From: Liolophura sinensis
Taxonomy: Eukaryota > Mollusca > Polyplacophora > Chitonida > Chitonidae
Reading direction: 5' to 3'
NCBI RefSeq assembly: GCF_032854445.1
Contig: NW_027018217.1
Coordinates: 1 to 55,439, forward strand
DNA length: 55,439 nt
The translations under genes and the position numbers were made by a program. The notes under the pieces were generated by a model, which was not told where the DNA came from, made no database searches, and worked only from the letters and a program-made list of their open reading frames with translations. Position 1 is the stretch's first letter, and each line of letters opens with the position of its first letter. Below are positions 10,601 to 24,400 of this stretch, one piece after another.

Positions 10601-13600
10601 ATAAAAAACACAATGTACTAGATACAGTCTGCTGTAAAAAGTACAACTGATCACTGACCCACATCAATAAGGTTCTAAAAGATGCGGAATTGGCCCAGGC
10701 ATCGGCAGCTGTTTAGAAAATTGCAAATTTCCCTGGTTTCCATGGAGTAAGAGCCGTTGCTGGGCACGTGACTATGACATCAATGATCATTCAATTGTCG
10801 CTACAGCCAAAAGTATTAGTCGGAGAGCAACGCGGTTTGCACCATTCGATTTCTCGTGACAAAATACGTCGGATTAGCCTCTTACCAGCAGCACTGGAAC
10901 AGTTTTTCCACTTTTGCATTTTTGCCTGGTCTTTTTGTTAATTGAAATCGGATACACTGTACTATGCACAATCGCGACTGGTCGTTACTATATTCAACTT
11001 TTAACTATACGTTATGTGCCCTTCGGTAGCCCAGAAGACGTCAAATCTTTGGGCTAAGCCCATTTAACTCATCCAGCAATTGTCTTACTTTTCAGTCCAA
11101 GACAATCTCAATGTCTTTATCTACGTGTAGAAAAACCACACCATTTGTACATAAAAAACACAATGTACTAGATACAGTCTGCTGTAAAAAGTACAACTGA
11201 TCACTGACCCACATCAATAAGGTTCTAAAAGATGCGGAATTGGCCAAGGCATCGGCAGCTGTTTAGAAAATAGCAAATTTCCCTGGTTTCCATGGAGTAA
11301 GAGCCGTTGCTGGGCACGTGACTATGACATCAATGATCATTTAATTGTCGCTACTGCCAAAAGTATTGGTCGGAGAGCAACGCGGTTTGCACCATTCGAT
11401 TTCTCGTGACAAAATACGTCGGATTAGCCTCTTACCAGGTAGCACTGGAACAGTTTTTCCACTTTTGCATTTATGCCTGGTCTTTTTGTTAATTGAAATC
11501 GGATACACTGTACTATGCACAATCGCGACTGGTCGTTACTATATTCAACTTTTAACTATACGTTATGTGCCCTTCGGTAGCCCAGAAGACGTCAAATCTT
11601 TGGGCTAAGCCCATTTAACTCATCCAGCAATTGTCTTACTTTTAAGTCCAAGACAATCTCAATGTCTTTATCTACGTGTAGAAAAACCACACCATTCGTA
11701 CATAAAAAACACAATGTACTAGATACAGTCTGCTGTAAAAAGTACAACTGATCACTGAACCACATCAATAAGGTTCTAAAAGATGCGGAATTGGCCCAGG
11801 CATCGGCAGCTGTTTAAAAAATGGCAAATTTCCCTGGTTTCCATGGAGTAAGAGCCGTTGCTGGGCACGTGACTATGACATCAATGATCATTCAATTGTC
11901 GCTACAGCCAAAAGTATTGGTCGGAGAGCAACGCGGTTTGCACCATTCGATTTCTCGTCACAAAATACGTCGGATTAGCCTCTTACCAGCAGCACTGGAA
12001 CAGTTTTTCTACTTTTGCATTTTTGCCTGGTCTTTTTGTTAATTGAAATCGGATACAATCTACTATGTACAATCGCGACTGGTCATTACTATATTCAACT
12101 TTTGACTATAAGTTATGTGCCCTTCGGTAGCCCAGAAGACGTCAAATCTTTGGGCTAAGCCCATTTAACTCACCCAGCAATTGTCTTACTTTTAAGTCCA
12201 AGACAATCTCAATGTCTTTATCTACGTGTAGAAAAACCACACCATTCGTACATAAAAAACACAATGTACTAGATACAGTCTGCTGTAAAAAGTACAACTG
12301 ATCACTGAACCACATTTATAAGGTTCTAATAGATGCGGAATTGGGCCAGGCATCGGCAGCTGTTAAAAAATTGCATATTTCCCTGGTTTCCATGGAGTAA
12401 GAGCCGTTGCTGGGCACGTGACTATGACATCAATAATCATTCAATTGTCGCTACAGCCAAAAGTATTGGTCGGAGAGGAATGCGGTTTGCACCATTCGAT
12501 TTCTCGTCACAAAATACGTCGGATTAGCCTCTTACCAGCAGCACTGGAACAGTTTTTCCACTTTTGCATTTTTGCCTGGTCTTTTTGTTAATTGAAATCG
12601 GATACACTGTACTATGCACAATCGCGACTGGTCGTTACTATATTCAACTTTTAACTATACGTTATGTGCCCTTCTGTAGCCCAGAAGACGTCAAATCTTT
12701 GGGCTAAGCCCATTTAACTCATCCAGCAATTGTCTTACTTTTAAGTCCAAGACAATCTCAATGTCTTTATCTACGTGTAGAAAAACCACACCATTCGTAC
12801 ATAAAAAAAACAATGTACTAGATACAGTCTGTTGTAAAAAGTACAACTGATCACTGAACCACATCTATAAGGTTCTAATAGATGCGGAATTGGGCCAGGC
12901 ATCGGCAGCTGTTTAAAAAATTGCAAATTTCCCTGGTTTCCATGGAGTAAGAGCCGTTGCTGGGCACGTGACTATGACATCAATGATCATTCAATTGACG
13001 CTACAGCCAAAAGTATTGGTCGGAGAGCAACGCGGTTTGCACCATTCGATTTCTCGTGACAAAATACGTCGGATTAGCCTCTTACCAGCAGCACTGGAAC
13101 AGTTTTTCCACTTTTGCATTTTTGCCTGGTGTTTTTGTTAATTGAAATCGGATACACTGTACTATGCACAATCGCGACTGGTCGTTACTATATTCAACTT
13201 TTAACTATACGTTATGTGCCCTTCTGTAGCCCAGAAGACGTCAAATCTTTGGGCTAAGCCCATTTAACTCATCCAGCAATTGTCTTACTTTTAAGTCCAA
13301 GACAATCTCAATGTCTTTATCTACGTGTAGAAAAACCACACCATTCGTACATAAAAAAAACAATGTACTAGATACAGTCTGCTGTAAAAAGTAACAACTG
13401 ATCACTGAACCACATCTATAAGGTTCTAATAGATGCGGAATTGGGGCCAGGCATCGGCAGCTGTTTTAAAAAATTGCAAATTTCCCTGGTTTCCATGGAG
13501 TAAGAGCCGTTGCTGGGCACGTGACTATGACATCAATGATCATTCAATTGACGCTACAGCCAAAAGTATTGGTCGGAGAGCAACGCGGTTTGCACCATTC

Positions 13601-16485
13601 GATTTCTCGTGACAAAATACGTCGGATTAGCCTCTTACTAGCAGCACTGGAACAGTTTTTCCACTTTTGCATTTTTGCCTGGTCTTTTTGTAAATTGAAA
13701 TCTGATAAACTGTACTATGCACAATCGAGACTGGTCGTTACGATATTCAACTTTTAACTATACGTTATGTGCCCTTCGGTAGCCCAGAAGACGTCAAATC
13801 TTTGGGCTAAGCCCATTTAACTCATCCAGCAATTGTCTTACTTTTAAGTCCAAGACAATTTCAATGTCTTTATCTACGTGTAGAAAAACCACACCATTCG
13901 TACATAAAAAACACAAGGTACTAGATACAGTCTGCTGTAAAAAGTACAACTGATCACTGAACCACATTTATAAGGTTCTAATAGATGCGGAATTGGGCCA
14001 GGCATCGGCAGCTGTTTAAAAAATTGCATATTTCCCTGGTTTCCATGGAGTAAGAGCCGTTGCTGGGCACGTGACTATGACATCAATGATCATTCAATTG
14101 TCGCTACAGCCAAAAGTATTAGTCGGAGAGCAACGCAGTTTGCACCATTCGATTTCTCGTTACAAAATACGTCGGATTAGCCTCTTACCAGCAGCACTGG
14201 AACAGTTTTTCCACTTTTGCATTTTTGCCTGGTCTTTTTGTTAATTGAAATCGGATACACTGTACTATGCACAATCGCGACTGGTCGTTACTATATTCAA
14301 CTTTTAACTATACGTTATGTGCCCTTCGGTAGCCCAGAAGACGTCAAATCTTTGGGCTAAGCCCATTTAACTCATCCAGCAATTGTCTTACTTTTCAGTC
14401 CAAGACAATCTCAATGTCTTTATCTACGTGTAGAAAAACCACACCATTTGTACATAAAAAAACACAATGTACTAGATACAGTCTGCTGTAAAAAGTACAA
14501 CTGATCACTGACCCACATCAATAAGGTTCTAAAAGATGCGGAATTGGCCCAGGCATCGGCAGCTGTTTAGAAAATTGCAAATTTCCCTGGTTTCCATGGA
14601 GTAAGAGCCGTTGCTGGGCACGTGACTATGACATCAATGATCATTCAATTGTCGCTACAGCCAAAAGTATTAGTCGGAGAGCAACGCGGTTTGCACCATT
14701 CGATTTCTCGTGACAAAATACGTCGGATTAGCCTCTTACCAGCAGCACTGGAACAGTTTTTCCACTTTTGCATTTTTGCCTGGTCTTTTTGTAAATTGAA
14801 ATCGGATACACTGTACTATGCACAATCGCGACTGGTCGTTACTATATTCAACTTTTAACTATACGTTATGTGCCCTTCGGTAGCCCAGAAGACGTCAAAT
14901 CTTTGGGCTAAGCCCATTTAACTCATCCAGCAATTGTCTTACTTTTCAGTCCAAGACAATCTCAATGTCTTTATCTACGTGTAGAAAAACCACACCATTT
15001 GTACATAAAAAACACAATGTACTAGATAAGTCTGCTGTAAAAAGTACAACTGATCACTGACCCACATCAATAAGGTTCTAAAAGATGCGGAATTGGCCAA
15101 GGCATCGGCAGCTGTTTAGAAAATAGCAAATTTCCCTGGTTTCCATGGAGTAAGAGCCGTTGCTGGGCACGTGACTATGACATCAATGATCATTCAATTG
15201 TCGCTACAGCCAAAAGTATTGGTCGGAGAGCAACGCGGTTTGCACCATTCGATTTCTCGTGACAAAATACGTCGGATTAGCCTCTTACCAGTAGCACTGG
15301 AACAGTTTTTCCACTTTTGCATTTATGCCTGGTCTTTTTGTTAATTGAAATCGGATACACTGTACTATGCACAATCGCGACTGGTCGTTACTATATTCAA
15401 CTTTTAACTATACGTTATGTGCCCTTCGGTAGCCCAGAAGACGTCAAATCTTTGGGCTAAGCCCATTTAACTCATCCAGCAATTGTCTTACTTTTAAGTC
15501 CAAGACAATCTCAATGTCTTTATCTACGTGTAGAAAAACCACACCATTCGTACATAAAAAACACAATGTACTAGATACAGTCTGCTGTAAAAAGTACAAC
15601 TGATCACTGAACCACATCAATAAGGTTCTAAAAGATGCGGAATTGGCCCAGGCATCGGCAGCTGTTTAAAAAATGGCAAATTTCCCTGGTTTTCCATGAG
15701 TAAGAGCCGTTGCTGGGCACGTGACTATGACATCAATGATCATTCAATTGTCGCTACAGCCAAAAGTATTGGTCGGAGAGCAACGCGGTTTGCACCATTC
15801 GATTTCTCGTGACAAAATACGTCGGATTAGCCTCTTACCAGCAGCACTGGAACAGTTTTTCTACTTTTGCATTTTTGCCTGGTCTTTTTGTTAATTGAAA
15901 TCGGATACAATCTACTATGTACAATCGCGACTGGTCATTACTATATTCAACTTTTGACTATAAGTTATGTGCCCTTCGGTAGCCCAGAAGACGTCAAATC
16001 TTTGGGCTAAGCCCATTTAACTCACCCAGCAATTGTCTTACTTTTAAGTCCAAGACAATCTCAATGTCTTTATCTACGTGTAGAAAAACCACACCATTCG
16101 TACATAAAAAACACAATGTACTAGATACAGTCTGCTGTAAAAAGTACAACTGATCACTGAACCACATTTATAAGGTTCTAATAGATGCGGAATTGGGCCA
16201 GGCATCGGCAGCTGTTAAAAAATTGCATATTTCCCTGGTTTCCATGGAGTAAGAGCCGTTGCTGGGCACGTATCAATGATCATTCAATGTCGCTACAGCC
16301 AAAAGTATGGTCGGAGAGCAACGCGGTTTGCACCATTCGATTTCTCGTGACAAAATACGTCGGATTAGCCTCTTACCAGCAGCACTGGAACAGTTTTTCC
16401 ACTTTTGCATTTTTGCCTGGTCTTTTTGTTAATTGAAATCGGATACACTGTACTATGCACAATCGCGACTGGTCGTTACTATATT
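7696..16485 (+). repeat. Pentamer repeated at 6.05 kb, with a third tetramer copy between
   Basis: Monomers at 7696-9895 recur at 13748-16485 with a shift of 6052-6053 bp. The last four also occur at 10445-12644, a shift of about 2199-2200 bp. Ordered diagnostics: CGCAGTTTG with CTCGTTAC (7696, 13748); ATTAGTCGG with TTTAGAAAATTGC (8246, 10445, 14298); GGCCAAGGC, AGAAAATAGC and GCATTTATGCC (8796, 10995, 14849); AAAAAATGGC with TTCTACTTTT (9346, 11546, 15398); GTTAAAAAATTGCAT (9896, 12096, 15948). Copies at 9896 and 12096 share CAATAATCATT and GAGAGGAATGCGG, absent from 15948, so those two are the closest relatives. The spacer monomers at 12645 and 13195 are near-copies of each other; the second carries extra bases near 13392, 13445 and 13464. 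Confidence 0.85.
15948..16485 (+). repeat. Monomer with a 9-bp deletion that removes the CACGTG box
   Basis: This 538-bp copy reads GGGCACGTATCAATG near 16267, where other monomers have GACTATGAC between the two parts. Two further single T losses follow, at CAATGTCGC and AGTATGGTC. It corresponds to the monomers at 9896 and 12096. The small losses fall at the upstream edge of an indel-rich zone, so they may be assembly errors. Confidence 0.7.
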
Positions 16486-19400
16486 CAACTTTTAACTATA
16501 CGTTATGTGCCCTTCGGGTAGCCCAGAAGACGTCAAATCTTTGGGCTAAGCCCATTTAACTTCATCCAGCAATTGTCTTACTTTAAGTCCAAGACAATGT
16601 CAATGTCTTTATCTACAGTGTAGAAAAACCACACCATTCGTACATAAAAAACACAATGTACTAGATACAGTCTGCTGTAAAAGTACAACTGACCACTGAA
16701 CCACATCTATAAGGTTCTAATAGATGCGGAATTGGGCCAGGCAATCGGCAGCTGTTTAAAAAATTGCAAATTTCACTGGTTTCCATGGAGTAAGAGCCGT
16801 TGCTGGGCACGTGACTATGACATCAATGATCATTCAATTGTCGCTACAGCCAAAAGTATTGGTCGGAGAGCAACGCGGTTTGCACCATTCGATTTCTCGT
16901 CACAAAATACGTCGGATTAGCCTCTTACCAGCAGCACTGGAACAGTTTTTCCACTTTTGCATTTTTTGCCTGGTCTTTTTGTTAATTTGAAATCGGATAC
17001 AATCTACTATGTACAATCGCGACTGGTCATTACTATATTCAACTTTTGACTGTAAGTTATGTGCCCTTCTGTAGCCCAGAAGACGTCAAATCTTTGGCTA
17101 AGCCCATTTAACTCACCCAGCAATTGTCTTACTTCTAAGTCCCAAGACAATCTCAATGTCTTTATCTACGTGTAGAAAAACCACACCATTTGTACATAAA
17201 AAACACAATGTACTAGATACAGTCTGCTGTAAAAAGTACAACTGATCACTGAACCACATCAATAAGGTTCTAAAAGATGCGGAATTGGCCCAGGCATCGG
17301 CAGCTGTTTAAAAAATTGCAAATTTCACTGGTTTCCATGGAGTAAGAGCCGTTGCAGGGCACGTGACTATGACATCAATGATCATTCAATTGTCGCTACA
17401 GCCAAAAGTATTGGTCGGAGAGCAACGCGGTTTGCACCATTCGATTTCTCGTGACAAAATACGTCGGATTAGCCTCTTACCAGCAGCACTGGAACAGTTT
17501 TTCCACTTTTGCATTTTTGCCTGGTCTTTTTGTAATTGAAATCGGATACACTGTACTATGCACAATCGCGACTGGTCGTTACTATATTCAACTTTTAACT
17601 ATACGTTATGTGGCCTTCGGTAGCCCAGAAGACGTCAAATCTTTGGGCTAAGCCCATTTAACTCATCAAGCAATTGTCTTACTTTTAAGTCCAAGACAAT
17701 GTCATTGTCTTTATCTACGTGTAGAAAAACCACACCATTCGTACATAAAAAACACAATGTACTAGATACAGTCTGCTGTAAAAAGTACAACTGATCACTG
17801 ACGCACATCAATAAGGTTCTAAAAGATGCGGAAATGGCCAGGCATCGGCAGCTGTTTAAAAAATTGCAAATTTCCCTGGTTTCCATGGAGTAAGAGCCGT
17901 TGCTGGGGCCACGTGACTATGACATCAATGATCATTCAATTGTCGCTACAGCCAAAAGTATTGGTCGGAGAGCAACGCGGTTTGCACCATTCGATTTCTC
18001 GTGACAAAATAACGTCGGATTAGCTTCTTACAGCCCAGCCCACTGGAACAGTTTTTCCACTTTTGCATTTTTGTTTGGTCATTTTTGTTAATTTGAAATC
18101 GGATACAATCTACTATGTACAATCGCGACTGGTCCATTACTATATTCAACTTTTGACTGTAAGTTATGTGCCCTTCTGAGGCCCAGAAGACGTCAAATCT
18201 TTGGGCTAAGCCCATTTAACTCATCCAGCAATTGTCTTACTTTTAAGTCCAAGACAATCTCAATGTCTTTATCTACGTGTAGAAAAACCCACACCATTTG
18301 TACATAAAAAACACAAGGTACTAGATACAGTCTGCTGTAAAAAAGAACAACTGATCACTGAACCACATCAGTAAGGTTCTAAAAGATGCGGAATTGGCCC
18401 AGGCATCGGCAGCTGTTTAAAAATTGCAAATTTCCATGGTTTCCATGGAGTAAGAGCCGTTGCTGGGCACGTGACTATGACATCAATGATCATTCAATTA
18501 GTCGCTACAGCCAAAAGTATTGGTCGGAGAGCAACGCGGTTTGCACCATTCGATTTCTCGTGACAAAATACGTCGGATTAGCCTCTTACCAGCAGCACTG
18601 GAACAGTTTTTCCACTTTTGCATTTTTGCCTGGTCTTTTTTGTAATTGAAAATCGGATACACTGTACTATGCACAATCGGACTGGTCGTTACTATATTCA
18701 ACTTTTAACTATACGTTATGTGCCCTTCGGTAGCTCAGAAGACGTCAAAATCTTTGGGCTAAGCCCATTTAACTCATCCAGCAATTGTCTTACTTTAAGT
18801 CCAAGACAATCTCAATGTCTTTATCTACGTGTAGAAAAACCACACCATTCGTACATAAAAAAACACAATGTACTAGATACAGTCTGCTGTAAAAAGTACA
18901 ACTGAGTCACTGACGCACATCAATAAGGTTCTAAAAGATGCGGAAATGCCCAGGCATCGGCAGCTGTTTAAAAAATTGCAAATTTCCCTGGTTTCCATGG
19001 AGTAAGAGCCGTTGCTGGGCACGTGACTATGACATCAATGATCATTCAATTGTCGCTACAGCCAAAAGTATTGGTCGGAGAGCAACGCGGTTTGCACCAT
19101 TCGATTTCTCGTCACAAAATACGTCGGATTAGCCTCTTACCAGCAGCACTGGAACAGTTTTTCCACTTTTGCATTTTTGCCTGGTCTTTTTGTTAATTTG
19201 AAATCGGATACCAATCTACTATGTACAATCGCGGACTGGTCATTACTATATTCAACTTTTGACTGTAAGTTATGTGCCCTTCTGTAGCCCAGAAGACGTC
19301 AAAATCTTTGGGCTAAGCCCATTTAACTCACCCAGCAATTGTCTTACCTCTAAGTCCAAGACAATCTCAATGTCTTTATCTACGTGTAGAAAAACCACAC

Positions 19401-19860
19401 CATTTGTACATTAAAAAACACAATGTACTATATACAGTCTGCTGTAAAAAGTACAACTGATCACTGAACCCACATCAATAAGGTTCTAAAAGATGCGGAA
19501 TTGGCCCAGGCATCGGCAGCTGTTTAAAAAATTGCAAATTCACTGGTTTCCATGGAGTAAGAGCGTTGCTGGGCACGTGACTATGACATCAATGATCATT
19601 CAATTGTCGCTACAGCCAAAAGTATTGGTCGGAGAGCAACGCGGTTTGCACCATTCGATTTCTCGTGACAAAATACGTCGGATTAGCTCTTACCAGCAGC
19701 ACTGGAACAGTTTTTCACTTTTGCATTTTTGCCTGGTCTTTTTGTTAATTGAAATCGGATACACTGTACTATGCACAATCGCGACTGGTCGTTACTATAT
19801 TCAACTTTTAACTATACGTTATGTGCCCTTCGGTAGCCCAGAAAGACGTCAAATCTTTGG
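16260..19860. other. Zone rich in single-base indels (probable consensus errors)
   Basis: Monomers at 16486-19802 contain many one-base insertions and losses, often in homopolymers or doublets. Examples are TTAACTTCATCC, ACTTTAAGTCC, CTACAGTGTAG, GCTGGGGCCACG, GGTCCATTAC, CTGAGGCCC, CAATTAGTCG, AGAAAGACG and GATACCAATC. Monomer spacing here swings from 549 to 558 bp. The related block at 20354-21454 has few such changes. Read-level or polishing error is more likely than real mutation. Confidence 0.65.
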
Positions 19861-21454
19861 GCTAAGCCCATTTAACTCATCCAGCAATTGTCTTACTTTT
19901 AAGTCCAAGACAATGTCAATGTCTTTATCTACGTGTAGAAAAACCACACCATTCGTACATAAAAAACACAATGTACTAGATACAGTCTGCTGTAAAAAGT
20001 ACAACTGATCACTGACGCACATCAATAAGGTTCTAAAAGATGCGGAAATGGCCCAGGCATCGGCAGCTGTTTAAAAAATTGCAAATTTCCCTGGTTTCCA
20101 TGGAGTAAGAGCCGTTGCTGGGCACGTGACTATGACATCAATGATCATTCAATTGTCGCTACAGCCAAAAGTATTGGTCGGAGAGCAACGCGGTTTGCAC
20201 CATTCGATTTCTCGTGACAAAATACGTCGGATTAGCCTCTTACCAGCAGCACTGGAACAGTTTTTCCACTTTTGCATTTTTGTTTGGTCTTTTTGTTAAT
20301 TTGAAATCGGATACAATCTACTATGTACAATCGCGACTGGTCATTACTATATTCAACTTTTGACTGTAAGTTATGTGCCCTTCTGTAGCCCAGAAGACGT
20401 CAAATCTTTGGGCTAAGCCCATTTAACTCATCCAGCAATTGTCTTACTTTTAAGTCCAAGACAATCTCAATGTCTTTATCTACGTGTAGAAAAACCACAC
20501 CATTTGTACATAAAAAACACAAGGTACTAGATACAGTCTGCTGTAAAAAGAACAACTGATCACTGAACCACATCAGTAAGGTTCTAAAAGATGCGGAATT
20601 GGCCCAGGCATCGGCAGCTGTTTAAAAAATTGCAAATTTCCCTGGTTTCCATGGAGTAAGAGCCGTTGCTGGGCACGTGACTATGACATCAATGATCATT
20701 CAATTGTCGCTACAGCCAAAAGTATTGGTCGGAGAGCAACGCGGTTTGCACCATTCGATTTCTCGTGACAAAATACGTCGGATTAGCCTCTTACCAGCAG
20801 CACTGGAACAGTTTTTCCACTTTTGCATTTTTGCCTGGTCTTTTTGTTAATTGAAATCGGATACACTGTACTATGCACAATCGCGACTGGTCGTTACTAT
20901 ATTCAACTTTTAACTATACGTTATGTGCCCTTCGGTAGCTCAGAAGACGTCAAATCTTTGGGCTAAGCCCATTTAACTCATCCAGCAATTGTCTTACTTT
21001 TAAGTCCAAGACAATCTCAATGTCTTTATCTACGTGTAGAAAAACCACACCATTCGTACATAAAAAACACAATGTACTAGATACAGTCTGCTGTAAAAAG
21101 TACAACTGATCACTGACGCACATCAATAAGGTTCTAAAAGATGCGGAAATGGCCCAGGCATCGGCAGCTGTTTAAAAAATTGCAAATTTCCCTGGTTTCC
21201 ATGGAGTAAGAGCCGTTGCTGGGCACGTGACTATGACATCAATGATCATTCAATTGTCGCTACAGCCAAAAGTATTGGTCGGAGAGCAACGCGGTTTGCA
21301 CCATTCGATTTCTCGTCACAAAATACGTCGGATTAGCCTCTTACCAGCAGCACTGGAACAGTTTTTCCACTTTTGCATTTTTGCCTGGTCTTTTTGTTAA
21401 TTTGAAATCGGATACAATCTACTATGTACAATCGCGACTGGTCATTACTATATT
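17040..21454 (+). repeat. Two tandem copies of a 2.2-kb X-Y-X-Y tetramer
   Basis: Monomers at 17040, 17589, 18147 and 18699 recur at 19253, 19802, 20354 and 20904, with shifts of 2205-2213 bp inflated by indels. Matching rare variants in order: AATTTCACTGG or AATTCACTGG with CTTCTAAG or CCTCTAAG; CAATGTCA with TTTTTGTTTGG; ACATCAGTAAGG with AAAGAACAAC; and AGCTCAGAAG with GACGCACATC. Both copies alternate class X and class Y starts. Confidence 0.8.
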
Positions 21455-24400
21455 CAACTTTTGGACTATAAGTTATGTGCCCTTCTGTAGCCCAGAAGAC
21501 GTCAAATCTTTGGGTTAAGCCCATTAAACTCACCCAGCAATTGTCTTACTTTTAAGTCCAAGACAATCTCAATGTCTTTATCTACGTGTAGAAAAACCAC
21601 ACCATTCGTACATAAAAAACACAATGTACTAGATACAGTCTGCTGTAAAAAGTACAACTGATCACTGAACCACATCTATAAGGTTCTAATAGATGCGGAA
21701 TTGGGCCAGGCATCGGCAGCTGTTAAAAAATTGCATATTTCCCTGGTTTCCATGGAGTAAGAGCCGTTGCTGGGCACGTGACTATGACATCAATGATCAT
21801 TCAATTGTCGCTACAGCCAAAAGTATTGGTCGGAGAGCAACGCGGTTTGCACCATTCGATTTCTCGTGACAAAATACGTCGGATTAGCCTCTTACCAGCA
21901 GCACTGGAACAGTTTTTCCACTTTTGCATTTTTGCCTGGTCTTTTTGTTAATTGAAATCGGATACACTGTACTATGCACAATCGCGACTGGTCGTTACTA
22001 TATTCAACTTTTAACTATACGTTATGTGCCCTTCGGTAGCCCAGAAGACGTCAAATCTTTGGGCTAAGCCCATTTAACTCATCCAGCAATTGTCTTACTT
22101 TTAAATCCAAGACAATGTCAATGTCTTTATCTACGTGTAGAAAAACCACACCATTCGTACATAAAAAACACAATGTACTAGATACAGTCTGCTGTAAAAA
22201 GTACAACTGATCACTGAACCACATCTATAAGGTTCTAATAGATGCTGAATTGGGCCAGGATCGGCAGCTGTTTAAAAAATTGCAAATTTCCCTGGTTTCC
22301 ATGGAGTAAGAGCCGTTGCTGGGCACGTGACTATGACATCAATGATCATTCAATTGTCGCTACAGCCAAAAGTATTGGTCGGAGAGCAACGCGGTTTGCA
22401 CCATTCGATTTCTCGTCACAAAATACGTCGGATTAGCCTCTTACCAGCAGCACTGGAACAGTTTTTCCACTTTTGCATTTTTGCCTGGTCTTTTTGTTAA
22501 TTTGAAATCGGATACAATCTACTATTTACAATCGCGACTGGTCATTACTATATTCAACTTTTGACTGTAAGTTATGTGCCCTTCTGTAGCCCAGAAGACG
22601 TCAAATCTTTGGGCTAAGCCCATTTAACTCACCCAGCAATTGTCTTACTTCTAAGTCCAAGACAATCTCAATGTCTTTATCTACGTGTAGAAAAACCACA
22701 CCATTTGTACATAAAAAACACAATGTACTAGATACAGTCTGCTGTAAAAAGTACAACTGATCACTGAACCACATCAATAAGGTTCTAAAAGATGCGGAAT
22801 TGGCCCAGGCATCGGCAGCTGTTTAAAAAATTGCAAATTTCACTGGTTTCCATGGAGTAAGAGCCGTTGCTGGGCACGTGACTATGACATCAATGATCAT
22901 TCAATTGTCGCTACAGCCAAAAGTATTGGTCGGAGAGCAACGCGGTTTGCACCATTCGATTTCTCGTCACAAAATACGTCGGATTAGCCTCTTACCAGCA
23001 GCACTGGAACAGTTTTTCCACTTTTGCATTTTTGCCTGGTCTTTTTGTTAATTTGAAATCGGATACAATCTACTATGTACAATCGCGACTGGTCATTACT
23101 ATATTCAACTTTTGACTGTAAGTTATGTGCCATTCGTACATAAAAAACACAATGTACTAGATACAGTCTGCTGTAAAAAGTACAACTGATCACTGAACCA
23201 CATCTATAAGGTTCTAATAGATGCGGAATTGGGCCAGGCATCGGCAGCTGTTTAAAAAATTGCAAATTTCCCTGGTTTCCATGGAGTAAGAGCCGTTGCT
23301 GGGCACGTGACTATGACATCAATGATCATTCAATTGTCGCTACAGCCAAAAGTATTGGTCGGAGAGCAACGCGGTTTGCACCATTCGATTTCTCGTGACA
23401 AAATACGTCGGATTAGCTTTTTACCAGCAGCACTGGAACAGTTTTTCCACTTTTGCATTTTTGCCTGGTCTTTTTGTTAATTTGAAATCGGATACAATCT
23501 ACTATTTACAATCGCGACTGGTTATTACTATATTCAACTTTTGACTGTAAGTTATGTGCCCTTCTGTAGCCCAGAAGACGTCAAATCTTTGGGCTAAGCC
23601 CATTTAACTCATCCAGCAATTGTCTTACTTTTAAGTCCAAGACAATCTCAATGTCTTTATCTACGTGTAGAAAAACCACACCATTTGTACATAAAAAACA
23701 CAAGGTACTAGATACAGTCTGCTGTAAAAAGAACAACTGATCACTGAACCACATCAGTAAGGTTCTAAAAGATGCGGAATTGGCCCAGGCATCGGCAGCT
23801 GTTTAAAAAATTGCAAATTTCCCTGGTTTCCATGGAGTAAGAGCCGTTGCTGGGCACGTGACTATGACATCAATGATCATTCAATTGTCGCTACAGCCAA
23901 AAGTATTGGTCGGAGAGCAACGCGGTTTGCACCATTCGATTTCTCGTGACAAAATACGTCGGATTAGCCTCTTACCAGCAGCACTGGAACAGTTTTTCCA
24001 CTTTTGCATTTTTGCCTGGTGTTTTTGTTAATTGAAATCGGATACACTGTACTATGCACAATCGGGACTGGTCGTTACTATATTCAACTTTTAACTATAC
24101 GTTATGTGCCCTTCGGTAGCCCAGAAGACGTCAAATCTTTGGGCTAAGCCCATTTAACTCATCCAGCAATTGTCTTACTTTTAAGTCCAAGACAATCTCA
24201 ATGTCTTTATCTACGTGTAGAAAAACCACACCATTCGTACATAAAAAACACAATGTACTAGATACAGTCTGCTGTAAAAAGTACAACTGATCACTGACGC
24301 ACATCAATAAGGTTCTAAAAGATGCGGAAATGGCCCAGGCATCGGCAGCTGTTTAAAAAATTGCAAATTTCCCTGGTTTCCATGGAGTAAGAGCCGTTGC

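Noticed and set aside
19493-20008. A 171-residue frame, the longest in the window
   Set aside because: It exists only because several single-base indels shift frames in the error-prone zone; the cleaner related copy at 34073-34800 does not keep it.
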